Origin: an uncultured Clostridium sp.
Lineage (GTDB): Bacteria > Bacillota > Clostridia > TANB77 > CAG-508
NCBI GenBank assembly: GCA_947648215.1
Contig: CANSMW010000005.1
Span: 49,494 to 113,493, forward strand
Reading direction: 5' to 3'
Length of the DNA stretch: 64,000 nucleotides
Positions 28,252 to 35,941 of the stretch are shown piece after piece. The position numbers and the translations under genes were made by a program. The notes under the pieces are model-generated. The model ran no database searches. It saw nothing but the letters and a program-made list of their open reading frames with translations, and had not been told where the DNA came from. How positions within the stretch are numbered: position 1 is the first letter of the stretch; each line of letters opens with the position of its first letter.

Positions 28252-28570
28252 TTATAATCCAAATATATTTTTAGATTGTGCTATTGCAACTAGCATAAAA
28301 CCAGCCATAAGTGTCATTAAACCTCTTGATTTACCTTCTGCATCTTCTCTTTGCCATCCGTAGTGCAAACATTACACCACCAACTAAAGCGATAACTCCA
28401 CCAATTTTAGTTAGCCAATCACACGCAAAATTTATAAATGAATCAATAGATTGTGTATTAGAATCTGCTAAAACTCTTGTTTCTGCAAGAATTAAAGTTC
28501 CCATTACACTTGTTCCAGCCACTATAAATTTTTCTTTTAATTTTCTAAATAAATTTTTTATCTTTTTCAT
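28252..28570 (-). CDS. VirB2/Maff2-like small membrane protein, needs +1 shift
   Basis: Starts at the ATG at 28570, eight bases after GGAGGT. The zero frame yields about 79 residues and ends at TAA (28331) with a nonsense basic tail (ALRMAKRRCRR). Skipping the C of CGG at 28358-28360 gives ALGWQREDAEGKSRGLMTLM and on to KNIFGL, stop at 28252, total 105 residues. The restored C-terminal half has the second hydrophobic helix and the GW-x-x-ED-x-EGK-x-RG pattern expected for the small two-helix subunits encoded before TrbL. A signal-like first helix (FIVAGTSVMGTLILAETRVLA) is present. Confidence 0.82.
28358..28360 (-). promoter_or_regulatory. Putative +1 frameshift site in the virB2-like gene (CGG)
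   Basis: In-frame CGG after CTA. Skipping C yields CTA GGA TGG (L-G-W) and an open frame of 35 more residues that fit the family. The zero frame stops nine codons after the site. Confidence 0.75.
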
Positions 28571-28591
28571 AATCTTTTTACCTCCAATTAA

Positions 28592-28647
28592 AAAGAGATA
28601 AATTCTTTTAATCAGCAAAGTAATCCGATTTCAAGATTTATCTCTTT
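28592..28647 (-). terminator. Hairpin between virD4 and the virB2-like gene
   Basis: A perfect 12-bp stem (28592-28603 with 28636-28647) with a 32-base loop, then a short T-run on the minus strand. It can act as a terminator or attenuator that lowers T4SS expression relative to virD4. Confidence 0.55.
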
Positions 28648-28656
28648 CTTATTCAA

Positions 28657-30626
28657 TTATTTTTTAATTACTAAATCCTCAAATTGGATTACTCCAGTCT
28701 TTTTAAGATTCTTCAGATCGTTTTTATCGACCTCTTTTATCTCTAGTTTTTCAATAGGAATAGCAAATGGTAGACCAGAATCGCATAATATTTTGTAGTC
28801 TGCGTTAATACCATATTGCAATTCTCTTTTGTGATTATATAGTTTTTTATCATTGTGTTCTCGTGGCTCATATAAGTCAGAATAGTTTGGATGTTCTTTC
28901 AAATTATAAAGTTTAGAATAGAAAGCTCCTATTCCTGCTATAAATAATACACAATTACCGACTTGGCATTTTTGATAACTCATCAAGAGTGGCTAATTCT
29001 CTACCAACAACATCCCAATTAGTAGAAGATGAGCCCTGTCTTGCATAAGTTCGACCAGATGATTTTTTATACCAAGTTTTCTTACCAAGTAATGCTACTA
29101 AATATTCTAATGTTTCTTTACTCATACCTCCAAGAAATAAAGTGCTATCACAACAATCCAATACAGATTCCCAGCTATCTTTATACTTTTGTTTTAATTG
29201 ACTTAATGATTGTAAACCTACAGTAATTCCAACATTTAAACCTCTTAAATATGCAAGTTCTTCGACAAATCGTGGTATTTCTCCTAGTTGCGACCACTCA
29301 TCCATATAAATTTCAAGTGGAGTTGCTAAACTTCCACCACATAACTTTGCATTTTCATCAATAATCTCAAATATCTGTGTATAAAAAATACTAGCTAAAT
29401 AGTTGAATGTATTATTACTAGGTTTCGTTATTACAAAATAAGCAACTTTACCATTACCAATAGGCTTATTAGATTCACTATTTATTTGTTTTAATAATGG
29501 AGAATTGTCATCTAATGGCATACCTATTCTTTTTAGTTCCATAGTATCAGTTTCAGTCATATTTGCGATTTCTTTAATGTTAAATGAAGCTAATCTTGCA
29601 GTTGCAACCATAATGATTGTACTCATCATTTTTGGTGCTGATGCTGCAACCTTAAAATGCTTATACTGTTTTACACCTATTGCTTCTGGCTCATCTTTGG
29701 CCCAACTATCAAAAAGTCTATCTAAATTTGAAACACCAGTTGAATCTGGATTCGATAAACGAATTAAATTTAAAACTGTTGTAAAATTTTGATGTGCTTT
29801 ATCATAGTGGCGAATAGTGTAGTAGAATAATGCTTGAAGATATATCATCTCTGCTTTTTCCCAGAATGGATCTCCAGAAGTATTTTGTATATTTTCGCTT
29901 TTAGTATTTGCCATTATTGTATTTATTAAGCTCATTACATCATCTTCTTGTATAGGATGTTCCTCATCATAATAGCCAATATCATTATTATTTTCTTTAA
30001 TATACATAAGTGGATTATAGCAATCCGAACAAGATTTATCATCAAGATTAAGAACTTTTATTGTATATCCCTTTTGTTTTAATGAATAACCACAATCTCG
30101 AAGTAACTCTCCGTTTAGGATCGGTTACAATTATTGTTCCATTTGCATTTAAGATATTAGGCTTAAAATAATATCTTGACTTACCACTTCCAGGCCTACC
30201 TATTAAAATAACGTGCCTATTCATTTTGCTAATTTTCATATTTTTAGAAATTAGTTCTGTCTGTGTTAAAATCATATTATTCTCAAAATTCTTATCTCTT
30301 TTGTCTTTTATATCATTTGCAGTTTTCCATTCAGCAGAGCCATAAGTATTTTCTTGTATATTCTTTTTATTTTGCATTTTGTAAGTTTCATAAACCATTA
30401 AAGCAAAAAAAGACACCCCCATAGACACAAGAATATTGTTTCTTGAAAAATCTATTGGAGTGTTTATTTTATATAATTCATTCAAAGCGATAGTAAAATA
30501 GTCTAAAGACCAATTTCCTCCATTATTTGATACAAGTGTTGTAACTCGTAACATATAATAAAATATAATAGCAAAAACTATTACAAATATTACTTTAGAA
30601 CTTTTTTTATTCCTTTTCACCAGCAT
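28657..30626 (-). CDS. virD4: VirD4/TraG-like coupling ATPase, three frames joined by two +1 shifts
   Basis: Three consecutive frames form one protein: 30626-30048 (two membrane helices, Walker A IGRPGSGKSRYYFKP), then to 28955 (Walker B IYMDEWSQLGEIPRF), then 28986-28657 (C-terminal NCVLFIAGIGAFYSKLYNLKEHPNY). At 30111-30113 GAT CCT AAA CGG AGA becomes DPKGELLRDCGY when the C is skipped; at 28958-28960 CCA AGT CGG TAA becomes PSGNCV. Both restored stretches match the VirD4 family, and the joined product is about 655 residues, normal length. VirD4 brings the relaxosome to the channel. Without the first shift only a membrane/Walker-A piece is made. The inner start codons have no convincing ribosome sites. 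Confidence 0.88.
28958..28960 (-). promoter_or_regulatory. Second putative +1 frameshift site in virD4 (CGG followed by TAA)
   Basis: The zero frame reads AGT CGG TAA; skipping C reads AGT GGT AAT (S-G-N) and opens the last 100 codons. Here a slow codon sits directly before a stop, a classic arrangement for +1 shifting. Confidence 0.75.
30111..30113 (-). promoter_or_regulatory. First putative +1 frameshift site in virD4 (CGG)
   Basis: CGG after AAA in the motif D-P-K-(G)-E. Skipping C restores a 384-codon frame up to the second site. The zero frame runs 20 codons further and stops at 30048. Confidence 0.75.
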
Positions 30627-30647
30627 ATTTATCTCACCTACCTTCTT

Positions 30648-31058
30648 TTAATAATCTAAATTTATTGATTCCTTTTCATTTACTTTATCTGGAGTAATTA
30701 TATGAATATTCTCTCTTGTTTTTATTTCATCAAGAGTATAATCATCCCAAGTCCAACCTATAGAGCCAAAATCGTAAACTTCTTTTGTTCCATCTTTTGT
30801 ATTTATAATCTTTTTCTCTGCTATATCTGTTACAATAACTTTATCATTTTCTAGTGTTTTGCAAATATAACAATCTGTGTATTTATCATAAACAATTTGA
30901 AAATCTTTCGTAGAAAAGTTGTTTACAAATAGTTCTGCAATACTTCTTTCAAAGTATGGTCTAGCCCATCCATTCCAACGCTCATTTTTTATATGATAAC
31001 CTTCATAGTATTCACTATTTCCTATGTTAAAGTATGCTTTTTCTTGTAAATTTTCCAT
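30648..31058 (-). CDS. Hypothetical ICE protein (136 aa)
   Basis: An aromatic-rich 136-residue protein (NERWNGWARPYFERSIAELF, SIGWTWDDYTLDEI), no family recognised. It ends KESINLDY, another acidic/aromatic tail. Start chosen at ATG 31058, just after the TAG stop of the PcfB-like gene and using the AGGTAGG within its end. It lies immediately upstream of virD4. Confidence 0.6.
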   Translation of the reverse strand: MENLQEKAYFNIGNSEYYEGYHIKNERWNGWARPYFERSIAELFVNNFSTKDFQIVYDKYTDCYICKTLENDKVIVTDIAEKKIINTKDGTKEVYDFGSIGWTWDDYTLDEIKTRENIHIITPDKVNEKESINLDY

Positions 31059-31059
31059 T

Positions 31060-32304
31060 CTAATCACCTACCTCTTTTTCATCTGTTATATTTATTTCAA
31101 TATTCTTATCTTCTGTAATAGTATTAGAATTTGCAACTTCTTTCTCTAATTCTTCAAATATATTATGCTTTTCCAAATCCTCATTCACTACATTTCTTTT
31201 TTTTTCCTTTTCTGCAAGTTCTTTTACATCATTTTTAAGAACAGTCCAAACACACTCATTTTCGTTTCTTTTCATAATATAATTTTTACCACTTAATGTT
31301 TCATAAGTCTGTTTTTCTTGTTCTCCCACTTTAGTTTTAAAAGAAATAAGTTCATCTTGTGATTTTATATTCCATTGAAGATTTTTATTGTCTGATCCAT
31401 ATACACGAATTTGCCCTGCATTATTGAATCCAAGTTCCGAATATCTTTCTAAATGTTTATTTTCAAAATATACATTTGCAGTTTGTTTATCTTCTTCCTC
31501 ATCTACAGTTACTCGTAATCCATAAGGTATTTCTACTGCATCTAACTCATCTTGAATACTCATAAAAGAAGAAAAAGGCATTGAATGAATACAAAAGTCT
31601 TTTGTAAACTCATCAATTCCTACTTCACCAATTTCGTGTAAATGTAATTTATCAGATAAATCTTTAAGTTGTTGAACATTTAGAGCCATTCCTTCTTCTT
31701 TTGCTTTTTCAATCGCAACTTGTGTATTTTCATCAAATAAGTCTTTTGATATTCTAGTTCTGTATTCAATTAAATCTGCAATCCTATCGTTCATATAGCT
31801 TTGTTTAGATTTGTTAAAATAAATATTATATCTTTTATTTTGATGTGATTTTACTTGTTCTGCTTGTTTCTGTTCATACACAGCCATAAGTTTATTTATA
31901 TGTAGAAATTTTGCTATTCTAGGAAAATGTGCTTTAAAATCACTCAAATTCTTTAATCTTCTAGCATATCTAGTTATTCTTTTCTGTTGAAATAAAGACT
32001 TTTTCTTACCAAATTCACTTTTATCTGTAGTTAATTTTCTTTCACTTGCAACAACCCTAATACCATCCTTTTGGCATTTTTTCATTACTCTAATTGTTTC
32101 ATCATAAGATAAATTAGTTATTTTTTCTAATTCTTTTGTTGGTCCATCTTTTTGGACTGCTTTTATTCCTTCAACAAAATAATGATAACTAAATATTGAA
32201 AAAGGCTTTAAAATATACTTAAAAAAATCTTTTATTCCTGTTTTAGTTGCTCTTTCTGCACCTTCATACACTTGTGTTGCATCACTTTTATTAGTAGCTT
32301 GCAC
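31060..32304 (-). CDS. PcfB/DUF3801-like conjugation protein
   Basis: A 414-residue protein. The first 100 residues (QVYEGAERATKTGI, ELEKITNLSYDETIRVMKKCQKDGIRVVASERK) match PcfB/DUF3801, ICE proteins encoded just ahead of the VirD4 coupling protein. The rest is basic and helical, with a C-terminal acid-rich part ending TDEKEVGD. PcfB of enterococcal plasmids helps T4SS assembly; a relaxosome or coupling-protein accessory role fits. It starts at GTG with GAGGTG and overlaps the primase gene by 14 bp. Confidence 0.72.
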   Translation of the reverse strand: MQATNKSDATQVYEGAERATKTGIKDFFKYILKPFSIFSYHYFVEGIKAVQKDGPTKELEKITNLSYDETIRVMKKCQKDGIRVVASERKLTTDKSEFGKKKSLFQQKRITRYARRLKNLSDFKAHFPRIAKFLHINKLMAVYEQKQAEQVKSHQNKRYNIYFNKSKQSYMNDRIADLIEYRTRISKDLFDENTQVAIEKAKEEGMALNVQQLKDLSDKLHLHEIGEVGIDEFTKDFCIHSMPFSSFMSIQDELDAVEIPYGLRVTVDEEEDKQTANVYFENKHLERYSELGFNNAGQIRVYGSDNKNLQWNIKSQDELISFKTKVGEQEKQTYETLSGKNYIMKRNENECVWTVLKNDVKELAEKEKKRNVVNEDLEKHNIFEELEKEVANSNTITEDKNIEINITDEKEVGD

Positions 32305-34675
32305 TTGGAATCACCTCTTTCTCCATTGAAATTTCATATAATTTAAAATACTTATGATAGAAGTCATCTAAAGTTAGTCTTGACATCCATTTTTTAGTCT
32401 TTTGTGTTTCATCTATTGCATATTCACTCATATTTGCAGAATTTGAATGAGAACTTAATATTTGCAATTTATCATTATCTTTCCTATATAGTTGTTTTGG
32501 AATAAATACTTGTGTTCCACTATCAATAGGCAAATAAATTCCTTTATATGATTCTTTTTCATTACCAGACAACTTGATGAAAATAGACATATCTTTATTA
32601 TTTTTTGCAGTTTCAACTTCTGTATTTTGTAGTTCATCTTCTTGCTTTTCTTTTACTATTTCTTGTATTTTTTCATTTTCCTCTTTTGTATCTTTGATTA
32701 TATTTTCTGGAGTTAATCCTAAAATATTTTTGTTGTTATTGAATACAAGCAATGTCTTATATTTATCATTGTTTACATACTTACTACTTAAAGCAGATTT
32801 CATATCCTCTGTATATGCAAGAGCATATCGTACTGCTTCCATAACATTTTCATTTTTAAATCTTTCTATTGCTTGTTCTTTCATTGCTTCTACATAAGTT
32901 TTAGGAAATAATTTAGCAAATTGTGCCCCATTATTTGCAACATATAATTCCTCGTATTCATCTGGGCTATTTTCTATAAGCTCTTTTACACTAGAATCAA
33001 AACTTTCTTCATATTGCTTTAATACTATATTCTTTTGTTCTATTGTTAATTTTATATCTACTGTATTTCCATTTACATCATAACTTTTTACATTGTTTAG
33101 TAATTTTTCTAATATAAATGCTTTATCTTCTTTGAATTTTATATACTCATCCGAAGTATAGATATATTCATTTACATATCTTTTAATATCTATTGTATTT
33201 TCTCCATCTTTTAAATAATTTTCATTATTTAGTGTTTTTTCAATAATTTCTTCACTTAATGCGTTACTTTCAAGATACTTTTGCAAAATTCTATCTTGAT
33301 GATCTATAGCATATTTTTTTAAATGATTCATTATAAAATAATAAAAGTATAATCCTTTATATCTTTCTACTCTGGATAATTGTTCAATTTTTTTAGGCAT
33401 AATAATATCTTCAACCTCCTTTAGTCTAAAATTTGTATTGGCTACAATATATTCTTTAAAACAAATAATATCTTTTGTATCCTTAATCAAACCATCTTTT
33501 TGCATTTTTTTATAAATCGCATATACATTATCAGTATTTAGATTTTGTTCTTGTAAATACTTATTTTCAAGCAAAAAAATAAAGGCTGACACCTTTGTTT
33601 TGTAAATATCCTCTTTTTGGATATTTGCTACTTGTAAATCACCAAAATCTTTGTATTTACCATTTAATCTTGATATATCTAATACATTTACTTCTAATCC
33701 TTCATTTAATAACTCTGGTATTATTCTAATCATAGCATTTTTGCCAGCATCATCATTATCAAGTGAAAGAGTAATTTCGCATTTTAGTTTTTTTAGTAAT
33801 TCAATTTGTTCTTTTGTTAAGGCTGTTCCCATTATTCCTACAGTATTTGCAAATCCCATTGCATTTGCACTTATAACATCCATATATCCTTCAACTACTA
33901 TTATTTCATAATCTCTAGCAAAAGATTTCGCCTTATGATAATTAAATAATAGCTCACTTTTATTGAATAAAGGTGTAGCCATTGTATTTATATATTTAGG
34001 TTTAGAATTGCTATCTAATACCCTCGCACCAAATCCAACTGGATTTCCATATTGATTGAATATTGGAATCATTATTCTATGACTAAATATATCAATATAA
34101 TCATTTTTAGATTCTTTCGTAATCCCTACATCTATCAAGTCTTTCATATTATATTTTGATAACAAATTATTTGTTATATTATCATAAGTAGGATTAAATC
34201 CTATATGAAAGTTATTGATTATTTGTGTAGATAAATTTCTACTTTTTAGATAATCAAGAGTTCTCTCGCTATCAATATTTTTAGTTTTTAAATTATTTTC
34301 GCAAATAGTAATTGCATCTTTTAGAATGTTAGATAATATTTTTTGTTTCTTTTGTTCTTCTGTTAGTGGTATAGTATTATTTTGTGGAATAGTAATATTC
34401 AAATGTTGTATATCTATTGCTTTTTGCATTGCCTCTACTGTACTAATGGCATTGTGATTGATTTCAGTTTCATACTTTTGTATGAAGGATATTGTATTTC
34501 CTCCAGAGCCACAAGCAAAACATTTTGCAATACCTTTATTTGTATTTACCATCATAGAAGGATGTGTATCATTATGGAAAGGGCAAGTACATTTATTTCT
34601 ACTGACTTTTAGTCCATAATGTTCAAGAACATTAACTATACTCGAACTTGATAATATTTCATCATAAACACTCAT
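32291..34675 (-). CDS. DnaG-type DNA primase of the ICE
   Basis: A 794-residue primase. The CHC2 zinc finger is CTCPFHND...CFACGSGGNTISF (about residues 29-65), followed by the primase core and the TOPRIM domain (IIVVEGYMDVISANAMG and SLDNDDAGKNAM, around residues 260-310). It probably primes synthesis of the complementary strand after transfer or during element replication. The C-terminal 400 residues are element-specific. The start is coupled to the preceding gene through an ATGA overlap. Independent of host dnaG. Confidence 0.9.
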   Translation of the reverse strand: MSVYDEILSSSSIVNVLEHYGLKVSRNKCTCPFHNDTHPSMMVNTNKGIAKCFACGSGGNTISFIQKYETEINHNAISTVEAMQKAIDIQHLNITIPQNNTIPLTEEQKKQKILSNILKDAITICENNLKTKNIDSERTLDYLKSRNLSTQIINNFHIGFNPTYDNITNNLLSKYNMKDLIDVGITKESKNDYIDIFSHRIMIPIFNQYGNPVGFGARVLDSNSKPKYINTMATPLFNKSELLFNYHKAKSFARDYEIIVVEGYMDVISANAMGFANTVGIMGTALTKEQIELLKKLKCEITLSLDNDDAGKNAMIRIIPELLNEGLEVNVLDISRLNGKYKDFGDLQVANIQKEDIYKTKVSAFIFLLENKYLQEQNLNTDNVYAIYKKMQKDGLIKDTKDIICFKEYIVANTNFRLKEVEDIIMPKKIEQLSRVERYKGLYFYYFIMNHLKKYAIDHQDRILQKYLESNALSEEIIEKTLNNENYLKDGENTIDIKRYVNEYIYTSDEYIKFKEDKAFILEKLLNNVKSYDVNGNTVDIKLTIEQKNIVLKQYEESFDSSVKELIENSPDEYEELYVANNGAQFAKLFPKTYVEAMKEQAIERFKNENVMEAVRYALAYTEDMKSALSSKYVNNDKYKTLLVFNNNKNILGLTPENIIKDTKEENEKIQEIVKEKQEDELQNTEVETAKNNKDMSIFIKLSGNEKESYKGIYLPIDSGTQVFIPKQLYRKDNDKLQILSSHSNSANMSEYAIDETQKTKKWMSRLTLDDFYHKYFKLYEISMEKEVIPSASY

Positions 34676-35121
34676 ATCTCAATTTCTCCCTTATTTTCTT
34701 CTAGTGCATTGAATTTCTCTTGATATAATCTGTCAACAACATATCTATCATCAAATTCTCTTGTAATATTAGGATATTCTAAATCTTCCTCTCCTTCTTT
34801 TGTAGAATCAAAATGATGTTCTTCATAATCCTCTTTATCTTCGCCAATTCTATAAAATCTGTAAGAATAATCAGTTTCTTCTAAAAATCTCAATCCTTCC
34901 ATAATTGCTGCTACACTATTATTAGTGTATTCTTCCCAGCCCCTATATTCATTCCAACCAAAATAACATTGTTTATTGCTTCTGTGTTGTAAATCACATT
35001 GTTCTAAAAGATTCTTTATTGAATCATCATTCACATTTTTGTTTATATAACTTTTTACAAACAGCTTTAACTTTTCAAAACCATTTATACTTGTAACTAT
35101 TCTAATATCTGATTTACTCAT
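34672..35121 (-). CDS. Hypothetical ICE protein (149 aa), paralog of next gene
   Basis: A 149-residue acidic protein, start at the ATG preceded by GGAGGTAATGATA. It aligns loosely with the adjacent 127-residue protein: IRIVTSINGFEKLKLFVKSY versus VRIITTKKGYEEIMSFLRSH, and TREFDDRYVVDRL versus TCEFNDKETIRML. It ends ALEENKGEIEI, a shared acidic tail, and overlaps the primase start. Function unknown. Confidence 0.6.
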   Translation of the reverse strand: MSKSDIRIVTSINGFEKLKLFVKSYINKNVNDDSIKNLLEQCDLQHRSNKQCYFGWNEYRGWEEYTNNSVAAIMEGLRFLEETDYSYRFYRIGEDKEDYEEHHFDSTKEGEEDLEYPNITREFDDRYVVDRLYQEKFNALEENKGEIEI

Positions 35122-35497
35122 TATCATTACCTCCATTATCAATTAGTTTTAACATTCTTATTGTTTCTTTATCATTAAATTCGCAAGTCATTGAAGGCAT
35201 TGGAATATCCTTATATTCATCTTCTAGTAGAGTATTATCATATAGTTTAATATAATTTCTATCTATAATACAAACTCTATGTGTTATATTTTTGTTAATA
35301 ATAACAGTTAATAGATTTTTTAAAAGTCTAAAATATTTAGGATTATCCCACTTAAAAAAATATATATCATTGATATATTTGCAAGTAGTATCATTTATTA
35401 TATCTTTTGTTAATTTTTTGTTATTATGAGATCGTAGAAAACTCATAATTTCTTCATATCCTTTTTTTGTTGTTATAATTCTAACTTGTTGTTGCAT
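35114..35497 (-). CDS. Hypothetical ICE protein (127 aa), paralog of previous gene
   Basis: A 127-residue alpha/beta protein related to its neighbour at 34672-35121, suggesting tandem duplication. Starts VRIITTKKGYEEI after a GGAGAAATAGC site. It lacks the acidic tail (ends DNGGNDNE). Overlaps the next gene by 8 bp. No known family. Confidence 0.6.
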   Translation of the reverse strand: MQQQVRIITTKKGYEEIMSFLRSHNNKKLTKDIINDTTCKYINDIYFFKWDNPKYFRLLKNLLTVIINKNITHRVCIIDRNYIKLYDNTLLEDEYKDIPMPSMTCEFNDKETIRMLKLIDNGGNDNE

Positions 35498-35500
35498 AAG

Positions 35501-35887
35501 CTATTTCTCCATTTCTAATAAATTTATAATTTCTTTTTCTAACTTTGAATCATCTTTATTACTTATAAACAACAAAAAACACTCCTTTTTCTTTGGATTG
35601 TATATTGTAAGAAGTATCTTTGTATGTTGTCTTGATAACTCAATAAAGTCATATATTTCTTTTGTTGAATAATTATCTTTAACTTTAAAAATCATATACT
35701 TAATTATGTTGAACGATTTTGCAAATCTTCCGGTAATTGTAAATGTATCTCTAGTAAGGTTTGTATTTTTATCAATCTGTTCAAAATAAAAGTCATCATA
35801 TATTAAGTAGTAAGAATCTATTTTAGATTTACTTGATATGATTGTTCTAAAGTCCTCAAAATTGTATATTACATTGCTTTCAATCAT
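35501..35887 (-). CDS. Hypothetical ICE protein (128 aa)
   Basis: Unrecognised 128-residue protein with strand-helix alternation (SYYLIYDDFYFEQI, YMIFKVKDNYSTKEIYDFIEL). GAGGCAG precedes the ATG. It starts about 24 bp downstream of the adhesin terminator and leads the operon that continues to the primase. Confidence 0.55.
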   Translation of the reverse strand: MIESNVIYNFEDFRTIISSKSKIDSYYLIYDDFYFEQIDKNTNLTRDTFTITGRFAKSFNIIKYMIFKVKDNYSTKEIYDFIELSRQHTKILLTIYNPKKKECFLLFISNKDDSKLEKEIINLLEMEK

Positions 35888-35910
35888 AATCTGCCTCTTT
35901 TCTCACAAAT

Positions 35911-35938
35911 GAAAAAAGAGTGGGAATCTCACCCACTC
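35911..35938 (-). terminator. Terminator after the surface adhesin
   Basis: A perfect 7-bp GC-rich stem (35918-35924 with 35932-35938) and six T residues on the minus strand directly after the adhesin stop. Confidence 0.88.
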
Positions 35939-35941
35939 AAA

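Noticed and set aside
25029..30113. Simple reassignment of CGG to glycine
   Set aside because: Reading CGG as Gly in the zero frame would not restore the downstream frames; a +1 shift is needed at every site.
25008..30626. Ordinary pseudogene decay of the conjugation genes
   Set aside because: All four lesions are the same type (C before GGN Gly) and there are no other stops or indels in about 5.6 kb. Still possible in principle, so reads must be checked.
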